Assembly: GCF_002797675.1 (NCBI RefSeq)
Contig: NZ_PGEX01000001.1
Location: 1,736,001-1,800,000 of the forward strand
From: Hallerella succinigenes
GTDB lineage: Bacteria; Fibrobacterota; Fibrobacteria; Fibrobacterales; Fibrobacteraceae
DNA length: 64,000 nucleotides
Direction: 5' to 3'
The notes under the pieces were generated by a model. That model was not told where the DNA came from. It searched no databases and worked only from the letters and a program-made list of their open reading frames with translations. Position numbers and translations under genes: made by a program. This document shows positions 61,370 through 64,000 of this stretch, piece by piece; positions within the stretch are counted from its first letter, which is position 1, and each line of letters opens with the position of its first letter.

Positions 61370-61440
61370 TATCCATGAACAATCAAAACAGATTGTTTCA
61401 AGGCTATCGCCTTTCGCAATGACACCCGGTACCTGATACC
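61370..61440. repeat. Degenerate dispersed-repeat fragment
   Basis: A stretch reading AGATTGTTTCAAGGC followed by TCGCAATGACAC recalls the common 'AGATTGCTTCG...CTCGCAATGAC' class of dispersed repeats. It lies in the gap between the MATE gene and the NrdR box region, next to a CCCGGTACCTGATACC phrase. Only fragments remain. Confidence 0.4.
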
Positions 61441-61464
61441 TAGTCACTTATAACTATAAACCGC

Positions 61465-62877
61465 TTAGGCTTTGGCGTCGAGCAGGTGCTTGCGCCATTT
61501 TCCGCTCTTCCAACGGTACAGGAAAAACAGCGGGGCGGTGCTGTAAACGGCGACGACCGCGATCCAGGCATAATGCGCTGGCAAATGGAACACGTAGGCT
61601 GTCACGTAAAGGGCTCCTGCGACAAACCAGTTCATGAGCGCACTTGCAAACATCACCCATAAAGTGTCCCCTGCGCCACGGAGTGCTCCCGCATAAATCA
61701 CGAGTAGAATTTCCACAAAAATATACAGCGCTGCAAAACGGAGCATAAAGAGGCTCATAGGCCGGGCGTTTTCGAAAATGGAAATCGCAGACGCGCCAGC
61801 GTTTGCGTCGGGCCTAAAGATGTCGGCGAGAACGCCTGGCAAAAAGATGAACAGCATACCGATGAGCGCGGAATACGCCCAACCGATCCGCAGCCCCGAA
61901 TAAGTAGACCGCGTTGCCGCAGCGCCTTCCTTTGCGCCCACGTAACGGCCCACAAGGCTCGTCGAGGCGACTTCAAGCCCTATCAGCGGCACGTATGCCA
62001 CCATGTCCCAGTTGAACATGATCGAAGAAGCGGTGGCGGATTCCGGACCGAGGGCGTGGAACATCAAAATCAAAAGCTGGAAAGCAGCCATGTTCAAGAA
62101 CATTTCGACGCCCGAGGGAATGCCCTTTTTCAAAAGTTCCACCGTCAAAGGCTTGCTGAAGGCGAAGGAATGACGCGTGTTGAAACGCTTGTGGTAAGAC
62201 TTGCTGAAAAATTTGGCAAAAAGGATTACCGTGGAGACGAAGTTTCCGATCAGCGTTCCGTAGGCGGCGCCTGCGATGCCCATTGCGGGAATTGGCCCTG
62301 CGCCGTAAATGAGGAAAAAGTTGCAGACCACGTTTATGATCATGCCCACGAATGCAGCCTGCATCACGATTTTGGTCTCGCCGATGCCGCTAAAAAAGCA
62401 CGGAGCCGCGTTTCGCACCAGGTTGATGATGCCACCGAACATCAAAATATTGAAGTAGGTCTTTTGATACTGTAACTGGTCGGCGGGGAGGTTCTCCATT
62501 CCGAAAATGATGTGCCCTAGGGGAATCGACAAGTACAAAAGCGGAACGCAGATGAACGACAGGTAGATCGCTTGCATAAAGACCTTGGCGCAGTCGCGGT
62601 GTTTTTTGGCACCAAGACGTTGCGCGACCATGGCGGTCGTGTAGCTGATGGCTCCCGTAAAGAATGTAATCAGCGCAAGTTGAACTGCCCCTGCACCTAG
62701 GGCTGCGTTCATTTCGGCAGGTCCGAGTTTTGAAAGGAAAAGCCTGTCGATAAAAGTCATGAATGTGTCGAAGCTCATCGAAAGGAGCATCGGCAAAGCT
62801 ACGACGAGTACGTCTTTGACGTCACCGTTCTTTTTGAATTTCCCTGGCTTGTATAACTTATTGAAAAATGCAAACAT
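61465..62877 (-). CDS. MATE family efflux transporter
   Basis: 470 residues with twelve spans in two six-span halves. Landmarks are LVVALPMLLSMSFDTFMTFIDRLFLSKLG in the first half and KKGIPSGVEMFLNMAAFQLLILMFHALG in the second, with the RLGAKKHRD loop between spans 2 and 3. MATE proteins export drugs, metabolites or peptides against Na+ or protons; the substrate is unknown. Confidence 0.92.
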   Translation of the reverse strand: MFAFFNKLYKPGKFKKNGDVKDVLVVALPMLLSMSFDTFMTFIDRLFLSKLGPAEMNAALGAGAVQLALITFFTGAISYTTAMVAQRLGAKKHRDCAKVFMQAIYLSFICVPLLYLSIPLGHIIFGMENLPADQLQYQKTYFNILMFGGIINLVRNAAPCFFSGIGETKIVMQAAFVGMIINVVCNFFLIYGAGPIPAMGIAGAAYGTLIGNFVSTVILFAKFFSKSYHKRFNTRHSFAFSKPLTVELLKKGIPSGVEMFLNMAAFQLLILMFHALGPESATASSIMFNWDMVAYVPLIGLEVASTSLVGRYVGAKEGAAATRSTYSGLRIGWAYSALIGMLFIFLPGVLADIFRPDANAGASAISIFENARPMSLFMLRFAALYIFVEILLVIYAGALRGAGDTLWVMFASALMNWFVAGALYVTAYVFHLPAHYAWIAVVAVYSTAPLFFLYRWKSGKWRKHLLDAKA

Positions 62878-62909
62878 ATTCTCTAATTTAGAAAAGATGT
62901 TCGCCTAGG

Positions 62910-62960
62910 GGACGTTCTGCCATTGCGAGGAACCACACTTGCTCCGAGCGAAGCGCGGGA
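62910..62960. repeat. Degenerate dispersed-repeat fragment
   Basis: Contains CCATTGCGAGG and CCGAGCGAAGCG, phrases typical of the same dispersed-repeat class as 61370-61440 but in opposite orientation. It lies between the MATE and cation transporter genes. Confidence 0.4.
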
Positions 62961-62965
62961 AGGAA

Positions 62966-64000
62966 TTAAATGTCCAGATCGGGGGCGATGTGGACGCTGA
63001 ATTCGGGATAAGCGGCGCTCAGGTCTTTATTCAAAATTTCAAGAGCTTCTTCCGGCATAATGTCGAAACTTAAAACGACGTCGAAACGAATCGTTTTTTC
63101 TTCGAAATCCACAAAGAATCCGTGCATTTGCAAAGCCCATTCGTGAGCCTTTACAATGTGTAAAATGTCGTTGCGGATTTTTGCGGCTTCGTTATTGCCC
63201 GTATTGTAAGAATATACGCCGACACCGGTCAAGGTAACGCCCGTTTCTTTATGGACTTTCGTTTGGAGCTTTCGAGTGAGCGCATCGAGTTCTTCGACGG
63301 TCATCGTGTCGGGAAGTTCCAAATGAACGGATCCGATTAATTTGTTTGGACCGTAATCGTTCAAAAATACGTCATAGGCTCCGCGTACGGAAGGTTCGGA
63401 CGTGAGGATTTTTTTTATCTGCTTGACTTTTTCACGGTCGTTGCGCTTTCCCAAAATATCGTCGAGAGTGTCCTTGAGCATTTCGATGCCGGACTTGATG
63501 ATGAAAATGGAAATCACAATGCCCACATAGGCTTCGAGTGAAATGCCCGTGGTGATGAAAATAAGCGCAGAGGCGAGAACGGAAAGCGAAAGAATTGCGT
63601 CGAAAAGCGCATCTGCGCCGGATGCGATAAGAGCCCCTGAATTGACACGTTCGCCTTGGCGTTTGACAAACTTGCCGAGAACAAGCTTGACGACAACCGC
63701 AGAAGCGATAATCACAAGAGAAGCGGTGGAATAGTTGGCTTCTTCGGGGTGGATAATCTTTTTCACGGATTCCACGGCAGAGGTTCCGCCGGCGTAAAGA
63801 ACGATCACGGCGACGACCATTGCGCTTAAATATTCCATTCGGCCGTAACCGAGCGGATGCTTTTTATTCGGAAGCTTGTTCGAAAGCTTGGCGCCTACGA
63901 TTGTGATGACTGAGGAAAGCGCATCGGAAAGATTGTTCACTGCGTCGAGAGTGACAGCGATGGAACCTGTGACAAATCCGACTGCCGCTTTGAAGGCGGA
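62966..64000 (-). CDS. Cation diffusion facilitator transporter, 5' end cut by window
   Basis: At least 344 residues, open through the right edge; the GTG at 63940 is internal. Visible spans include FKAAVGFVTGSIAVTLDAVNNLSDA, where the metal-binding Asp pair of span 2 lies (DAVNNLSD), and a matching KFVKRQGERVNSGALIASGADALFDA in span 5. A cytoplasmic domain (about from residue 215) and an extra C-terminal domain with VHIAPDLDI make it longer than basic CDF proteins. Exports divalent cations such as zinc, iron or manganese; the metal cannot be assigned. Confidence 0.9.
   Translation of the reverse strand, partial: SAFKAAVGFVTGSIAVTLDAVNNLSDALSSVITIVGAKLSNKLPNKKHPLGYGRMEYLSAMVVAVIVLYAGGTSAVESVKKIIHPEEANYSTASLVIIASAVVVKLVLGKFVKRQGERVNSGALIASGADALFDAILSLSVLASALIFITTGISLEAYVGIVISIFIIKSGIEMLKDTLDDILGKRNDREKVKQIKKILTSEPSVRGAYDVFLNDYGPNKLIGSVHLELPDTMTVEELDALTRKLQTKVHKETGVTLTGVGVYSYNTGNNEAAKIRNDILHIVKAHEWALQMHGFFVDFEEKTIRFDVVLSFDIMPEEALEILNKDLSAAYPEFSVHIAPDLDI

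Overview
The window looks like a chromosomal piece of a Fibrobacter or close relative: an anaerobic, Gram-negative, fibre-degrading rumen or gut bacterium. The evidence is two TIGR02147-family proteins (a family concentrated in Fibrobacteres), a secreted GH5 endoglucanase with a C-terminal sorting-like domain, many lipoproteins with Ser-rich or carbohydrate-binding segments, an oxygen-sensitive class III ribonucleotide reductase, and a succinate/methylmalonyl-CoA decarboxylation module. The species cannot be named from the sequence alone.

Layout. (1) 1-13.3 kb: a surface-glycan locus. The rightward arm carries UDP-glucose dehydrogenase (cut by the window edge), an Alg14/Alg13-like split glycosyltransferase, two GT4-type enzymes, a TagF-like phosphotransferase and a PL14-like lyase. 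The leftward arm carries a truncated Wzx-like flippase, a second TagF-like enzyme, GT14 and GT2 enzymes and a Wzy/ligase-like polymerase. A tagD remnant and a CotH-like lipoprotein lie at the outer end. (2) 13.3-21.6 kb: an outer-membrane protein, a MORN-repeat lipoprotein, a three-gene membrane/hydrolase operon, tRNA-Leu(CAG), a small lipoprotein, an acetyltransferase, a TIGR02147-lipoprotein pair and an EamA transporter. (3) 21.9-27.4 kb: a Na+-pumping methylmalonyl-CoA decarboxylase-type operon (MmdA, OadG-like, biotin carrier, OadB) beside an acetate/succinate CoA-transferase. (4) 27.4-31.7 kb: MutY, a GT4 enzyme, a eukaryote-type HisA and a lipocalin-like protein. (5) 31.8-37.3 kb: an outer-membrane protein with a 47-residue lipoprotein, then a convergent operon TIGR02147 - lipoprotein - GH5 endoglucanase.

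(6) 37.4-50.1 kb: an aminotransferase, meso-diaminopimelate dehydrogenase, and an insertion of about 3.9 kb (IS5-like element plus an XhoI/PaeR7I-type restriction-modification system) flanked by a direct repeat of about 330 bp. This is followed by dut, an MmeI-like restriction-modification enzyme that carries a repeat element in frame, RecD2 helicase and a tiny basic COX24/mS38-like protein. (7) 50.2-64 kb: a queuosine-precursor transporter, a partial Yej-type peptide ABC transporter, an outer-membrane protein/lipoprotein pair, the nrdG-nrdD-trxB operon behind a NrdR-like box, a MATE exporter and a cation-diffusion facilitator cut by the right edge.

The most interesting items are the restriction-modification insertion with long target duplication, the in-frame repeat in the MmeI-like enzyme, the recurring TIGR02147-lipoprotein pairs (one directly upstream of a cellulase), the nested deletion scars around wzx/tagD, and the NrdD-glutaredoxin fusion. 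No CRISPR array, rRNA or prophage was seen.
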